Program-made: the position numbers and the translations under genes
Notes under the pieces: model-generated
Seen by the model: only the letters and a program-made list of their open reading frames with translations
Told to the model about the DNA's origin: nothing
The model's database searches: none
Source: Pachyseris speciosa
Taxonomy: Eukaryota; Cnidaria; Anthozoa; Scleractinia; Pachyseridae
Assembly: GCA_016490735.1 (NCBI GenBank)
Contig: JAEMWC010000249.1
Span: 107,001-171,000 of the forward strand
Direction of reading: 5' to 3'
DNA: 64,000 bases
In this document: positions 51,035 through 63,416 of the stretch, piece after piece
Layout: every line of letters begins with the position of its first letter
Position numbering within the stretch: the first letter of the stretch is position 1

Positions 51035-54000
51035 ATGGAAAAAATTATCGAAACTAGTAGTAATATGGACAAGAAAAGTCTTAAAAAATTGAGCAAATCC
51101 AAGCTAATCGAATTGCTGTTGAAGCAGCAGAAAAAGCCTAAAGTTATTATAGTTGATGACACAAAACCTGTGCCTAAACCAAGAACAAGACCAATTCCTG
51201 CACCTAGGACTGTCAGGCCGATTCCCGCCCCAAGGACGAAAAGACCAACTGTGAAAGAATTGGTTGATTACTTCGAAAGAAAAAGATTACCAGCACCACC
51301 AAAAGAATGGTTGGAAGAAATAGAACAATTGAAAAAGAGACCGATCCCAGCCCCAGAACCAAACAGGTGATTCAGAAACCAACGCCTGCACCAAGGACTA
51401 AGATTGTACAAACAGAGAAAGCTTTAAAAGGTTTCACTGAGTCTTTTGAAATTGATATAAAAAATAACAAAGACCCGCTTGCGCAACTGCAAAACACAAG
51501 AAAGGCTGTTGTATATAATATTATAAAATCGTTGAATGAAATGAAAGGACTGAAATTCGTTGAAACACTCAAGGTAACATTTGCAAAAATGACTGACGGA
51601 GAAATAGAATACAAAACCGCATATTTCAACAGTGTAGCTCAAACAATTGTGAATAATCTGGAAGTAAATGAATCACTACAGTTGTCAAAAGACCAAATAA
51701 TGAATAAGATTGCAGTTTGGGTATCTGAAGGTTCAGGTTGGACTGTTGATTCAGTTGATAGTCATTATCTTAATGTTGTGAAATATCAACCGATGAGAGG
51801 CTCCTCATACATTAAACTACCAAATGAACTCAGAAACAGTGCGAAGGGTTTAATTAACTTGAAAAATGAGGATAATGAATGTTTCCGATGGTGTCACATC
51901 AGACACTTGAACCCACAAGAGAAATACCCACAGAGGGTTCAAAAATCAGACAAGCAATACATTGAAAAATTGGATTACACTGGTATTGAATTTCCAGTAA
52001 CTACCAAACATTACAATAAGATTGAAAAACAAAATGAGATCAACATCAATGTATTCGGTTATGAGGAGAAACAACCTTATCCAATATATGTATCAAAAGA
52101 GAAATATGCAGACTGCTTGAATCTGCTTCTAATAACTGAAAATGAAAACAAGCATTATGTGCTGATCAAAGATTTCAATAAGTTTATGTACAAACAAACA
52201 AAGCACAAAGAAAGAAAACACTTTTGTATGCACTGTCTTCAATGCTTCAGCTCTGAAAGGGTGTTGAATGATCACAAGGACAACTGCATGCAAGTAAATG
52301 GCACACAGGCAATAAAAATGCCAAACAAAGATAACAACATACTGAAATTCAACAACTTTCATAAACAACAGCAGGTACCATTTGTGATCTATGCTGATTT
52401 TGAGGCCATCACTGAAAAAATACACGGTTGTCAACCCAACAGTGATAAATCATATACAGAGGCTTATCAGAAGCATACTGACTGTGGCTACGGCTATAAA
52501 GTAGTTTGTTGTTATGATGATAAATACAGCAAACCAGCAGTACAGGGGTGAAAAGGCTGTGTACAAATTTATGGAAGCTATGCTGGAGGAAGTTAAATAT
52601 TGCAAGAAGGTTATGAAAAAAGAATTCAACAAACCATTGAAAATGACAAAAGATGATAAGAAGGAATTCCAAAAAGCTGAAATGTGTCACATCTGTGATA
52701 AGAAGTATACTGAAAAGGATATCCGTGTTCGAGATCATTGTCATATTACCGGCAAGTATAGAGGTTCTGCTCACCAAGATTGTAATCTGAAACTCAGAGT
52801 GAACCCAGATTAAATAAAGATACCAGTCATATTTCACAATCTAAGAGGCTATGATAGTCATTTTATTATGCAGGAGATTGGAGCCATTGTTAAGAAGCAC
52901 ACTTACAAAAACAAGAAAGGTGAAGACTGTCAAATGAATATCAATGCTATCCCAAATAACATGGAGAAGTATATGGCTTTCATGCTAGGCAATCACCTAA
53001 CATTTCTTGATAGTTTCCAGTTCATGAGCTCTAGTTTGGAAAAACTTGTAGGCAATCTACCAAAAGAAGCCTTAAAATACACCTCACAAGAGTTCAAGGG
53101 AAATGATCTTAATCTGGTGGCACAGAAAGGTGTTTATCCTTATGACTATATGGATAGTTTCAATAAATTTAACCAAAAGCTGCCGCCAAAAGAAGAATTC
53201 TACAGTATATTGAGTGATGAGCATATATCAGATGAAGACTATACGCATGCTCAGACTGTTTGGAAAGCATTCTCTTTGAAAAACATGGGTGATTATCATG
53301 ACCTGTACCTTAAAACAGATGTACTCCTACTGGCTGATGTATTTGAAAACTTCAGAAAAACATGCCTTGAGTACTATAAACTGGACCCGTGTCACTATTT
53401 CACATCTCCCGGTTTATCTTGGGACGCCATGCTTAAAATGACTGACATTAAACTAGAGCTTATGGTTGATATTGATATGTTTCAATTCAGTGAAAAGGGT
53501 ATGCGAGGTGGTATCAGCTATATAGCCAACCGTTACGGCAAAGCAAATAACAAGTACATGAATGATTACGACGAGAAGGCGCCCTCGAAGTACATAATGT
53601 ATCTTGATGCTAATAATTTGTATGGTTGTGCTATGAGTCAATATTTACCAACCGGTGGTTTCAAATGGTTGACAGAAAAGCGGATCAGCAAGTTAGACCT
53701 GGCTGTCTATAAAGAAGATAGTGCAAAGGGTTTGATTCTTGAAGTTGATTTAGAATACCCCCAGAGTTACATGATCTTCACAATGACTATCCACTGGGAC
53801 CGGAAAAGGTCAAAGTGACTGGGGACATGCTATCAGATTATTGTAAAAACATCGCGAAGAAATATAAAATATCAACTGGTCTGGTACATAAACTGATACC
53901 AACATTAAGCAACAAAGAAAAATACGTGCTCCATTACAGGAACCTCCAATTATATACTGATCTCGGTTTGAAAATAACTAAAGTCCATCGAGTGTTAGAG

Positions 54001-54679
54001 TTCAATCAGTCCGCGTGGCTCAGACAGTACATCGACTTCAACACTCAGAAAAGAACTGATGCGAAAAATGCCTTTGAGAAAGACTTTTTCAAGCTGATGA
54101 ATAACAGTGTATTTGGAAAAACGATGGAAAACCTCAGAAAGCGAGTAGACGTCAGATTGGTGACTGATGAGAAGAAGCTATTGAAATTAGCTAGTAAACC
54201 CACTTATGTTAGCAGTAAAATCTTCAATGAAAATCTAGTAGCTGTTCATAAGATAAAAGAATGATAAAGATAAATTTCACAACAGTGACTACCCTGAAAG
54301 CTCGCCGTATTTCAATAAGACTAATAAAAAAGTTATTGGCAAATTCAAAGATGAGGCAGCAGGAGTACCCGTTTGCGAATTCATCGGTCTACGATCGAAA
54401 ATGTATAGCTATATGAAAGATAACCAAAAAGGAGGAAAAACAGCAAAAGGAATCAAAAAGAACATAATCAAAAATAAAATCAAACATGAAAATTATAAAG
54501 ACACTCTATTCAATAATAAACAGATACATCATAAAATGAAAACAATCAGAAGTGAAAACCATCAATTAGGAAGCTATGAAATCAACAAAGTATCACTCAG
54601 TTGCTTCGATGACAAAAGATATATATCAAAAGACGGAATCAACAGTTACGCATACGGTCACTATGCCAACAAAAACTAA
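51035..54679 (+). pseudogene. Protein-primed DNA polymerase B, multiply broken
   Basis: The N-terminal region has PAPRT-type proline repeats (51160-51420, frameshift near 51360). Then come a helical domain, a CMHC/C2H2-like cluster (52225-52290) and ExoI IYADFEA. Breaks: frameshift near 52540, stop at 52811, frameshift near 53810, and frameshift near 54262. ExoII (FHNLRGYDSHF), ExoIII (YLKTDVLLLADVF), motif A (YLDANNLYG) and motif B (MNNSVFGKTMENLRKRV) are present. Motif C, the DTDS-type catalytic aspartates expected between about 54250 and 54290, is absent: sequence jumps from VAVHKIKE to the downstream KKVIGKFKDEAAG region. The gene is dead. Confidence 0.88.
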
Positions 54680-54801
54680 ATCATCTTCAACTGAAAAGTC
54701 TGATCAGATCCCATAAGACTTTCAATAACCATAATACTATCCTGAATTTTCTGACATACAGATTCAAATCTTGCAGTAAGCTGTTCCAGTGATGGAGCCA
54801 T
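54676..54801 (-). CDS. Short helical protein, unknown
   Basis: 41 codons, MAPSLEQLTARFESVCQKIQ and on, a likely amphipathic helix. It is convergent with PolB, overlapping its stop. No homology recognised; it may be chance. Confidence 0.35.
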   Translation of the reverse strand: MAPSLEQLTARFESVCQKIQDSIMVIESLMGSDQTFQLKMI

Positions 54802-54918
54802 AATGCTTTCGTTGCAATTACTCAACTCAAACTCAAACTCAAAGTTTTTACCAAATGAGTAATTTATGGGTATATTTCTGATTGGTTAGAAAAATCATGC
54901 GACCGTCTCGTGAGTTAT

Positions 54919-55216
54919 AATAATAGCTATAGGCGATGAGTCATTTCCTGTTTTTTCCGAGAATGTCACGCATTTTAATAAACTATAGATTCCATCAGAT
55001 TGAACCATAAATTCAAAGTGTGCAGACCTTGGTTCCATCAGATTGAACAACTATAGATTATATAAGATTGACTATATATTCCATCAAATTAAATAACTAT
55101 ATATTCCATCAAATTAAATAACTATATATTCCAGAATACGAGACCAGAAGGCGAGTAGTATAGTGTTTGGGGAAAACGAAATCAATTGATTTCGTACCCC
55201 CAAACACTATACTACT
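54919..55216 (-). repeat. Polinton right terminal inverted repeat
   Basis: 298 bp, the inverted copy of 34607-34930. Its terminal 63 bp (55154-55216) form the same palindrome. Confidence 0.95.
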
Positions 55217-56893
55217 AACAATATACATTCTGGGAGATGGGGACTGTTTGAACGCTTTCATCAACACTCCTTACCAACTCCCAACAATGTTAGCCCAGTG
55301 TTGGGCTCAATAATGTTCAATATTGTTGGGAGCGTTTGCACGGGCCTTAACAAATAGATGCGTCTATTCACAGGGATCTTAAGCATCGACGAAGGAAGGG
55401 CAACGAAACTAATTATCAAAATACATTACCATACCCAAAGACAAAGGGGAAAAACACATATACAAATGCTGGGAGGCCTTTTAAAGTAGCTGCACGCTTC
55501 TAAGGGGAACTACATGTGTAGAAAATAGAACACTAGCCGTTTGTTGTTATCGGGCGTTTAGTAGCTTCAACATTAAAAAAGCCACTGAGTGTTAATTCAT
55601 ATAAATTCTCTATCGGTTTTCCTTCATTATTAATTAAAGCTGGTCCAATATTGATGTAAACATGTGCGGCTACATGTAGTTTTCTGGTTAAAAGCATTGT
55701 AGAATAAGCGTACTCATCTCAAATTAGTGTAAAAATTCTTGCAAAAAATAACCTTTCTCAAACTAACCGACTGAAAACGAGGTTTAGTATTTTAGCGTGC
55801 AAAAATAAATGAGAAAATTATCCCAGGAATCTTAGATCTTTGACAATTTTAATTTTCGCTAAAAACAATAAATACTCTAAGCGCTTAGATTCGATAAAAT
55901 GTAATGATTATGGGAATCAAAATGCTGAGGGTGCATTTATAATTAACTAATGTCTCCGCTAATTTTAGGTCCTCGCTTGTTTTTTGGGGTTCCTCTTTTG
56001 ACATTTTTCAGGCCCCAGAAAGTTAACTTATTGCTTCGCTTTACAAAACCAACGCGTTGAAATAAAATAACATTTGACTGAACAAAACAGTACTGAAAAT
56101 TAACGATTCTTTGATTGCCCCTGACGTCACAGCGGCCATGTTGGGGGAAAGAACAATAGCGAAAAAGTCTTTTGGGAATTTGACTCTATTATTATGCAAA
56201 CCTTGAGTTACATTTTTCTATTGTTTTGGGACCAACATGGCCCATCTTATCACCTACGTACAATCAAAGAATACTAAAATTAAGCGAAGTTGATGAATTA
56301 CGGTCATACTAACAACAACCTTGGAACTATGTCTTTAACTTGCGCAAATTTAAGGAAATTAAATGTCATGTTAAAGGTCAGTGTAAAAATAGGTGCCAGA
56401 CTAAGTATAGTAATGCAAATTGATCGCTCTGCTTCATTTCAGTCAGGCGATAACTGTGCTGCCTCTTTAGTTTTGCATGAAAATGTTAACTGATTTCAAA
56501 TGCTTTTTTAAATTTGTTTCTTCGACGATTTTGTGGAGACCACCTGATTTAAATAACTTATAAGTCTTAAAAGTGCGTTAGGGGAGTCTTAGCCATCGTG
56601 AATTTTTTGAAACTGATATAAACGTGAAATCCCCATAAAAACTGGTGAAGATAATTTTTCATCCTTTTAGGAAAGTAAAAACAAGCTCGAGATCTTGAAA
56701 TGGGGGGCTTTGAGTATTGCACCACATGACCCACTAACGATCACAGGTTTAAGTCAGTATTACAAAAGAGATGAAAAAGGTATGCTTTAAGTAAGCCTTA
56801 ATTTTTTTTATTTTTACTTTTTTTTTATGCATGCACTATTTTTAATAAACATTGAATTAATGCAAAAAAATAATGGCTTCTTATAAAACCTAC
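55217..56893. other. Intron 1 remainder
   Basis: Includes a TTGTTGGGAG/CTCCCAAC palindromic repeat (about 55285-55345) of a type common in coral DNA; otherwise no gene recognised. Open frames at 56290 and 56814 show no domain apart from exon 1. Confidence 0.45.
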
Positions 56894-56937
56894 CTGTATG
56901 GAAGAGAAATAACCACAGCCATGGCAAATAGTAGCAT
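56894..56937 (-). CDS. Receptor exon 1 (signal peptide)
   Basis: ATG at 56935-56937, then MLLFAMAVVISLPY, a hydrophobic signal peptide, and donor CAG/GTAGGT. It ends with two bases of a codon that the first base of exon 2 completes (Ser). The phase match and the 1350-nt total support the assignment across a 23-kb intron; another first exon cannot be excluded. Confidence 0.72.
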
Positions 56938-57424
56938 CTTGACCACTGAAACAGCGCTGGCTCTACAGTGAATAAAGAAACTAGCCGATTAGAGTGATTA
57001 CAGCTAAACAAATTCCCTGGTGGAAATTGCTAGAACGTCAGCGGGAATATATGAGGGTTGAAAACATAGTCCACCTGCTGAAAAGGACTTGGAATCAATA
57101 ACATGCAGTAAATTATGCAACAAAAACGAATGAGGAACTTTTCGAAGTGGACTGTACACACTTCATCTGACGCGTACGTTAAAGAAATGATAGCACTGAG
57201 AAAGATTTTATTAAATAAACAGTAATTTAACAGAAAGATATCGCATGAATTAGTGAATTAACTTCTCCTTAAAATTGCCTTAGTTTATCTCCTTCATGTT
57301 TTGAATGTAATTGCCTATTTCCTGGCGTCATTGTCAGACCATTTTCTTTTTAAATTTGTTTGGTACTTACAACGAAGTCGATCCAGTAAGATGTCCTCCA
57401 GTGCTGAAAATATCGTCATATGCC

Positions 57425-57550
57425 TTAGACCCGGTTCAAACGTCGAACTTCTCATGTGCCGAATCTGATGCAAATGAGAAAAATCTATTGTTTTCACTCA
57501 TTTGCATTAGATTCGGCACATGAGAAGTTCGACGTTTGAACCGGGCCTAA
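57425..57550. mobile_element. Hairpin MITE, 126 bp
   Basis: Arms of about 54 bp (TTAGACCCGGTTCAAACGTC and complement) with few mismatches around an AT-rich loop. Confidence 0.75.
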
Positions 57551-59199
57551 ATTAGATGAGTTTGAACCTTTACAATCATACTAGCTACCTAGTTTGGCTC
57601 GCCGAGTCACTGGAAGCAACTGAGTTCAAGTCTTTTAAAAGTTGTCACCTAATTACTCCACAACATTCCTACTTTTAGGACAAAGGTTGAATAGATGCAC
57701 GGCGCCTAAATATCGCTAAGCCCCTAACTGAGAGAAGATTAAAGACATCAGACATGCAAAATAACCATTTAAGAATTTTTGAGTAAACAGTAGTCGCGTC
57801 TACACAGTTAGATATGAAATCAACGTTGATCAAAATACTACCTCTCCTAGTCGAGGACAACACTAAGTTAATTCACTTCTTCATGTATGATGGGAGACAC
57901 ACAATTAATTATGAAAAAAGAATGTCTCTTGAATATAAACATAAGTTATTACAGTTAATATGGAGGAGCCTTTAGTACTTTGCATATATTGAATATTTCG
58001 AATCCTCTTTATAGCGTTTCATTCTCATACACAACTTAAATCCGTCGACACAAAGGTAGAAATAATAAATAAAATTATAATAGAAAATAAAACTTGATCG
58101 ACTCAGTTTTTCAACAGATTCACTTTAATTGATCCTCGACTCAAAAGCTGCTAACAACGCAGAAGACAGTACAGCTTACAGGAGTACAAAGTGTGAATAT
58201 GAACATGGCCCCTTGCCAAAAGTGTAAAGAAAAAGCCCTTAATTAAAGGAGGATGAATCAGTTATTACTGCGGTGTCTTACCAAGGCAATGACGCTGGTT
58301 AATCGTTTTTTAGACATACTTAATCAAGTCTCTCACCGATGAATATTTATCTCTGTCAAATCTTTCAAATATGCTTTATCTAAGTATCAAAATTGTTTAA
58401 CCCATTGGCCAGCCGCTTTTACGTTTTCGGAGTGATTTTCCACCTATAAACATGACTCTTTATTTGAAACTACCATGGAAAAGTGGTGCTGTGTTAAGGC
58501 ATAGCTATTTTTCATACGTGAAGCTACAAGAACGTCCCAAGTTAGGTTTGCTTGCGATTTTTGCCATTTTTCATCTTTAGTGGCTTCCTGATGAGCATCA
58601 TTAAGCGTGACGGTAGCTAAGAGTCCACTTTCTCAAAGAATCGACTAAGGTGATGTACTTTGTTGTCGAATTTGGCTTGTTACTCGACGAACTGAGAATT
58701 TGGCCGGTCGGACACTTAGTACCTTTGGGACTCGACTATTGATGAATTTCTCGATCTACCGCCGCATATTTTGGAATTTGTGAGCACTGAAGATGACCAC
58801 AAGCAGGAATTTTTGGCGGTAGGTCGGAGTTTATATGTGAAAGAATTGGGGGAACGAACAGGCGCTGTCAAAAATTCTCGTTATTTCCTACCATGCAATG
58901 TGGTGGACATGTTGAACATGGCGGAAAGGCCCGAATGCACTGGAACAAAAGGCTGTATCTACGCTCAGGAGAAAAATATGAACAAAAAAGTCATTTCTAA
59001 GCTAGAACAAGGACTGAATTTAGTTATGATGGTTAAAGTTTGGGTTTTCGACGATGATGTCTTTAAAAACACAAAGGTAAAGAGGGGCATTTTCGTCGCT
59101 TCTCTTTGACGTTAAAAACGGTCAGTTTCGTTCTTGTCCAAACTCAAAAGGTCATATTTGGGAAAAATCGCTACCTTTCTTGCGTTTATGATGAAACTA
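57551..59199. other. No recognised gene
   Basis: An open frame at 58771-59109 (+, 112 codons) has no domain I recognise; its first in-frame residues continue upstream. Nothing else stands out. Confidence 0.4.
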
Positions 59200-59640
59200 C
59201 GTTTCTCGCTATATGATGAAACGTTTCCTGAACATCTTAAATTAAATCTACACAAGGTCGGTGCTTATAGCTTAAGATCTTCGATTGCGCCTTTCCTTTC
59301 TATTCCGAGATAATCAGGAACCTTTCAGCACTCGGCAGCAACTACTTTTAATAAGCTCCCTGTAGCTATTAGAAACATAACTGAGTATGACTCCTTTTGT
59401 TGTAGTTTGAAGAGACATCTTTCATGTAGGGAACTTTAAGCAGTGACACAATTGTAAATATGTACATATACTATTCTTATTTTTTTATTTATTATTATTA
59501 TTATCATTTCATTTTATTTATTTTTTATTTATTTATTTATTTTTGGAGTTGATTTATAGTGTAGATATTGTAGATGAAGAACCTCACTTGTTGGATACTC
59601 TGCAATAAACCATTATCTTATCTTATCTTATCTTTATTGG
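59200..59640 (+). mobile_element. CR1/L2-type LINE 3' tail
   Basis: Encodes the typical C terminus YSLRSS and SAATTFNKLPVAIRN with SLKRHL before a stop. Then an AT-rich 3' region and a terminal (TTATC)n run (59615-59635), the simple-repeat ending of CR1/L2-like elements. Confidence 0.65.
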
Positions 59641-60162
59641 ATATGCAAATTTAAAGGACATTACATTTCGCGCTCACAAGTGACAGTTAAGGCAATATTC
59701 GTGCGATTGAGAAAATTGCAATGCTTTGAAGCATGGGAGTTTTGTGCGGCCGGTTTTGGCCGGCACGGGTGCCAATGGGTTAAAATGAAATATATTTTTT
59801 TTTTATGTTGCTATTTTTATTGCTCAGCTACTTAAACAAAAGCCTTTGAGGCTAGTAACATATCAACGCTATTTTATTTGAAAACAACCATATGCTGCAA
59901 GATCTGGGGAGGGGAGGGTACTACTTGCTGGCCAGTACTTAGATTCAAGGTTGAAGTCGCATGAAAGCCACCTTGAGGGGGTGGTGATTTTAAAAAATAG
60001 ACAATAGAGGTAGAGTTGGAGCCACTAGTGACAGTCAGAAGTCGATGATCATCTCATCTAGGGTAATTGAGTTTGATACTGTGGCTTGTCATGTGACCTG
60101 GCCAACTGCAAACCCAGGCCAGGAGGTAACGTTAATTTAAGCCTGGCCCTGAGCTAAGTTAC

Positions 60163-60182
60163 CCAACCCCCCCCCCCCCCCC
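60163..60182. repeat. Poly-C tract
   Basis: About 20 consecutive C. Confidence 0.9.
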
Positions 60183-61507
60183 GATAGAAATTGTTTTAAC
60201 TGTAGAATCTTAACCCTGACCCAGGATTTAAACTATCACCAACCATGACACTGAATAGTGTTAAAAGGCCTGGTCACGTGACCTCTAGTTTTCTTTGTTA
60301 AAAGGGAATCAAGCAGCCTATAAAACAAACAACTCAAGCAAAATTAATTGATGAATGGAGGAGATAAACTGTCACTTGGACAAGCTTTTTCTTCAACGGT
60401 CCAAATGCTACTCTTAGTAATTTTTATTATTTCATACTTTTTTCCTACATTCAAGTAGTAGATAGAGTGAGCAAAACTCAATGAATCGATAGCGCAAAAA
60501 CTCTTCCCTTGAATCCTCTAACTTCGAGGACAAGCAAGTCTTACTGAGGAGGCACTTGTGAGGTCATTAGCCTCTGTTACGTGGAGTGTTTTTCCACAAT
60601 AAGCTAAGTGCTTTAGTAAGAAGCACTTAATGCATCAAAGATTGAGGCACAAGGAGAGCATTCGAAACCTTATTTTCGCAGCGAAGATGAAAGAAAAATA
60701 AGAATCAATCCATTAATTGTTTCTTTTCACTCGTGATCTACCACAGTTCAGGGGCACCCAACGACAACTTTCGGTAGATATCTGTTCGGTGGAGGGTAAT
60801 TCACCTTGGGTTTTCGGCGTCGATTTAAGAGTGCACTCGGATTTTCGTAACTAAAACGTAGCCTAAAAGATTCGCAATTGAGAAATCATAGCCCTAAGTT
60901 TTTCGGAAAGGTCGTAATTGCTGTTTTTGGCAGACAAAAACGTCAGCTACCATTTTCGGAAAGAAAATCGTTCCCTAGAAAGTTTGTGGAAAGTTCATTT
61001 CAGCTTGCATTTTCTCAAAGGAAGATTTTGTTCCCCAACATTTTCGCGCAGTTAAAATTTCAGCTAGGAAATCCGAACAGATGAACTTATTCTAGCTAAT
61101 GAAAACATCGCTTTAAACAGACTTCAAACACCATAAGGTACGTAAAAATGCCTTTCTACAGCTTTTGGTTGATTTGGCTCGCTGGGTGCCCCTGACAGTT
61201 TTTGGCCGAGCTGTCACGATTTGTTCCTTGGTGATTTTAAGAGCCCGGCAGATTGTCTGCAGTATATGCAAATACGACACCCGTCACAAAGAGTCCAGCT
61301 GCAGTGCTATATTATCATTGTTTCTATTTCCGGTGATTAGGAGAGCTTTTTTATTAATCTTTATCGGTTTTGAAATATCCTAGAGCACAATTATTACAGT
61401 TACAGAAGGAGTAAAAATACAGAAAACAAGACAAATTATAACTGTATGCTTGTTCCCTTGCAATATAAAGTTCAATATTATCTACACGTTTAGTACGCGT
61501 GATATGT

Positions 61508-61655
61508 AATGGTAATAGGACTGAGTGGAGTCCAATTCTGTCTGTAATCATACGAGTGATAACAAAATCAGACGACCGCGCAGCGGGAGTCCGATTTGTT
61601 TATCACGAGTATGATTACAGACCGAATTGGACGATACGAAGTCTTATTACCAATT
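61508..61655. mobile_element. Palindromic MITE
   Basis: AATGGTAATAGGAC...GTCTTATTACCAATT ends; the arms pair through TGTAATCATACGAGTGATAA and its complement. Confidence 0.65.
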
Positions 61656-61837
61656 TCAGTAATCATAAAAAATACAATTTCCTAGAAAAGAAGAGCCAAG
61701 TTATAAAAGGAAGGGAAATTTTACGTTAAAAGACTGGCAAAGGAAACGTAAATTGTTTAATGTTGCTCTCAAATTGGCTGCAATCATAATGTATGGTGAT
61801 TGAAACCACGGTTGTGATTGGTTGATTTAAACTACAA

Positions 61838-62330
61838 CTTTGACAAGACAAGACAAGACATTTATTCCATAATATCTTGGCACGCAGTTAAGAAAAACGC
61901 TAGTCGTGGCGTGCCAAATTATTCTATTACGAATCAGATATTATAGGTACTAGATAAAAAGCAAAGAAAAATGGGAGAAAATATGTGTAAGTGAAAGCGA
62001 GAGAGACAAATCTGTTTAATGCAAGCTTTGAAAGAAGCTAAGGTTTAGGATTTTACTGGAGTAAAGATAAAATCTACCCAAAAGTAGCATATGATTGATA
62101 AGAGTAGCATCGAATTTTCCAAAGATCAAATCTGTTTCCTTTTAATGCATTGATTTGGATTCCATTGTCTCTTAACCAGGACAAAACGTGCTTTCAAAAA
62201 TCAGTATAAACTCTGCACGAGAAAATGAATGCTTGATGGATTCTGTGTCCTCTCGAAAAAAGGTACAACATGGAGAATCAATTAAGCGGAGCTTAAATAG
62301 CTTTTCATTGGTGTAAACAATTCAGTTTGT
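61838..62330 (-). mobile_element. L1/Tx1-like LINE 3' fragment
   Basis: Minus strand encodes NEKLFKLRLIDSPCCTFF and EDTESIKHSF, the zinc-knuckle-like end of L1/Tx1 ORF2, then INHMLLLGRFY with stops between. It ends in (TTGTC)n (plus strand GACAA at 61848-61860). Confidence 0.65.
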
Positions 62331-62723
62331 TGGTTTGATTGTTGGAGTTCTCGGAATGGGAGCATGCGCACACAATATAATAATGATGATACATTAGTGG
62401 AAGTCTTAGCAAGTACACGCCATTCAGCCAGGATTGAATCAATAATACTCATAAGAAAAAATGTTTGCTTTGGGGATGTTAAAGGTGTTACAAGATCTGG
62501 TGAGAAGGAACCGTCTACTTTGATTAGATCAGTGATTAGGAGAGTTCAAAGATAGACCGCCATTAACTTGCTTAAGTGGCCGGTTTGGTGTGATGTCCCA
62601 AAAAGGCTTGTGGTGTATGAGGCCACACACATAACAGCCATAAGTCAACGGGACTTTGCCGAGTGCTGAAATCATGTAGATAACTTTTTATCCCGTTAGA
62701 AACCAAAATTTTGTGCTAATTAT
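62331..62723. other. No recognised gene
   Basis: Open frame 62364-62555 shows no domain. Confidence 0.4.
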
Positions 62724-62973
62724 AAAGCCCGCCGCACGCGTGAGGAAACAGCTGATCAAAATACCTCGCGAGTGCCTTGAGTGCGGCGAGATTTTGCTGC
62801 GAAATTCGTCTCGCGAGGCCGTGAGATCAATATCAAACATGTTTGATATTTTCCTCACTGCCTCGTGAAGCGAAAATCTCACGAATACCTCACCGCACAC
62901 AAGAGGAAACGGCTGAGTTAACTGCCTCGCGAGGCATTTTGCTCAGCTGCCTCCTCACGTGTGTGGCGGTCTA
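62724..62973. mobile_element. Long imperfect foldback (MITE-like)
   Basis: CCCGCCGCACGCGTGAGG opens and CCTCCTCACGTGTGTGGCGG closes. The interior has CTCGCGAG blocks on both arms and a central ATCAAACATGTTTGAT palindrome. Confidence 0.65.
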
Positions 62974-63416
62974 AAGTTTAGTGCGCCAAGACAAACAACG
63001 CTACCTTTAAGAACAATGTTGAACGCCGCTGACACGACGAGCCTTGTGAACATTGTCAATACTTTGTACGCATGAAGGATCGTGCCATGAAATCCACGCT
63101 AACTAGTTAAAATTATTTTGTACTAACTGTATAAATTATCTTTCAAAGCACTCTAACAGGGCAAATGTTTTTCAATAGAACATTTCCTTGCAATATTAAT
63201 CATTAGGATACCACTGAAGCTGTCTAATCGGCTCTTGATGGAATACCAGGGTAATCTTAATATCACGTGCTTACTGTCTCATTAAAAACAGTGTTGAAGT
63301 TTGCGAACATATTACAATAGAGTTCACGTTTTTCATCAACCCATTTTATACATCAAATATCGCGACACAAGGATAGCATTCCTAGCCGTATTTTCACAGC
63401 GACGGAGAAAGAAAGA

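Larger units (their letters stand above)
34607..55216. mobile_element. Polinton/Maverick (adintovirus-like) provirus, 20,610 bp
   Basis: The 6-bp duplication AACAAT at 34601-34606 and 55217-55222 flanks inverted repeats of about 300 bp that start AGTAGTATAGTG. Six-base duplications are the Polinton signature. Inside are the hallmark genes: protein-primed PolB, chromodomain integrase, A32-like ATPase, adenain protease, double-jelly-roll capsid, penton-like protein, and others. Capsid and replication genes are broken, so it is a defective endogenous copy. It lies in intron 1 of the receptor gene. Confidence 0.95.
2819..56937 (-). other. Gene span: Cys-loop ligand-gated ion channel (GABA-A/glycine receptor-like), 8 exons
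   Basis: Eight minus-strand exons join in phase into 1350 nt (449 aa plus stop), the normal size for a Cys-loop receptor subunit. Order: signal peptide; extracellular ligand-binding domain with FRQYWTD and WKPDTY motifs; a Cys-loop with exactly 13 residues between cysteines; M1, M2, M3; a cytoplasmic loop of about 100 residues; and M4 near the C terminus. Exon sizes of 68, 221 and 83 bp match the conserved exons of vertebrate GABA-A subunit genes. The residues before the M2 arginine are GG rather than the PA typical of anion channels, so ion selectivity and ligand cannot be assigned. Intron 1 (about 23.4 kb) holds the Polinton and intron 7 (about 25.8 kb) holds the retroelement nest. No break was found in the coding sequence. 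Exon joining was done by eye, without RNA evidence. Confidence 0.88.

Noticed and set aside
58771..59109. 112-codon ORF as a host gene
   Set aside because: No recognisable domain or splice sites; kept only as a note.
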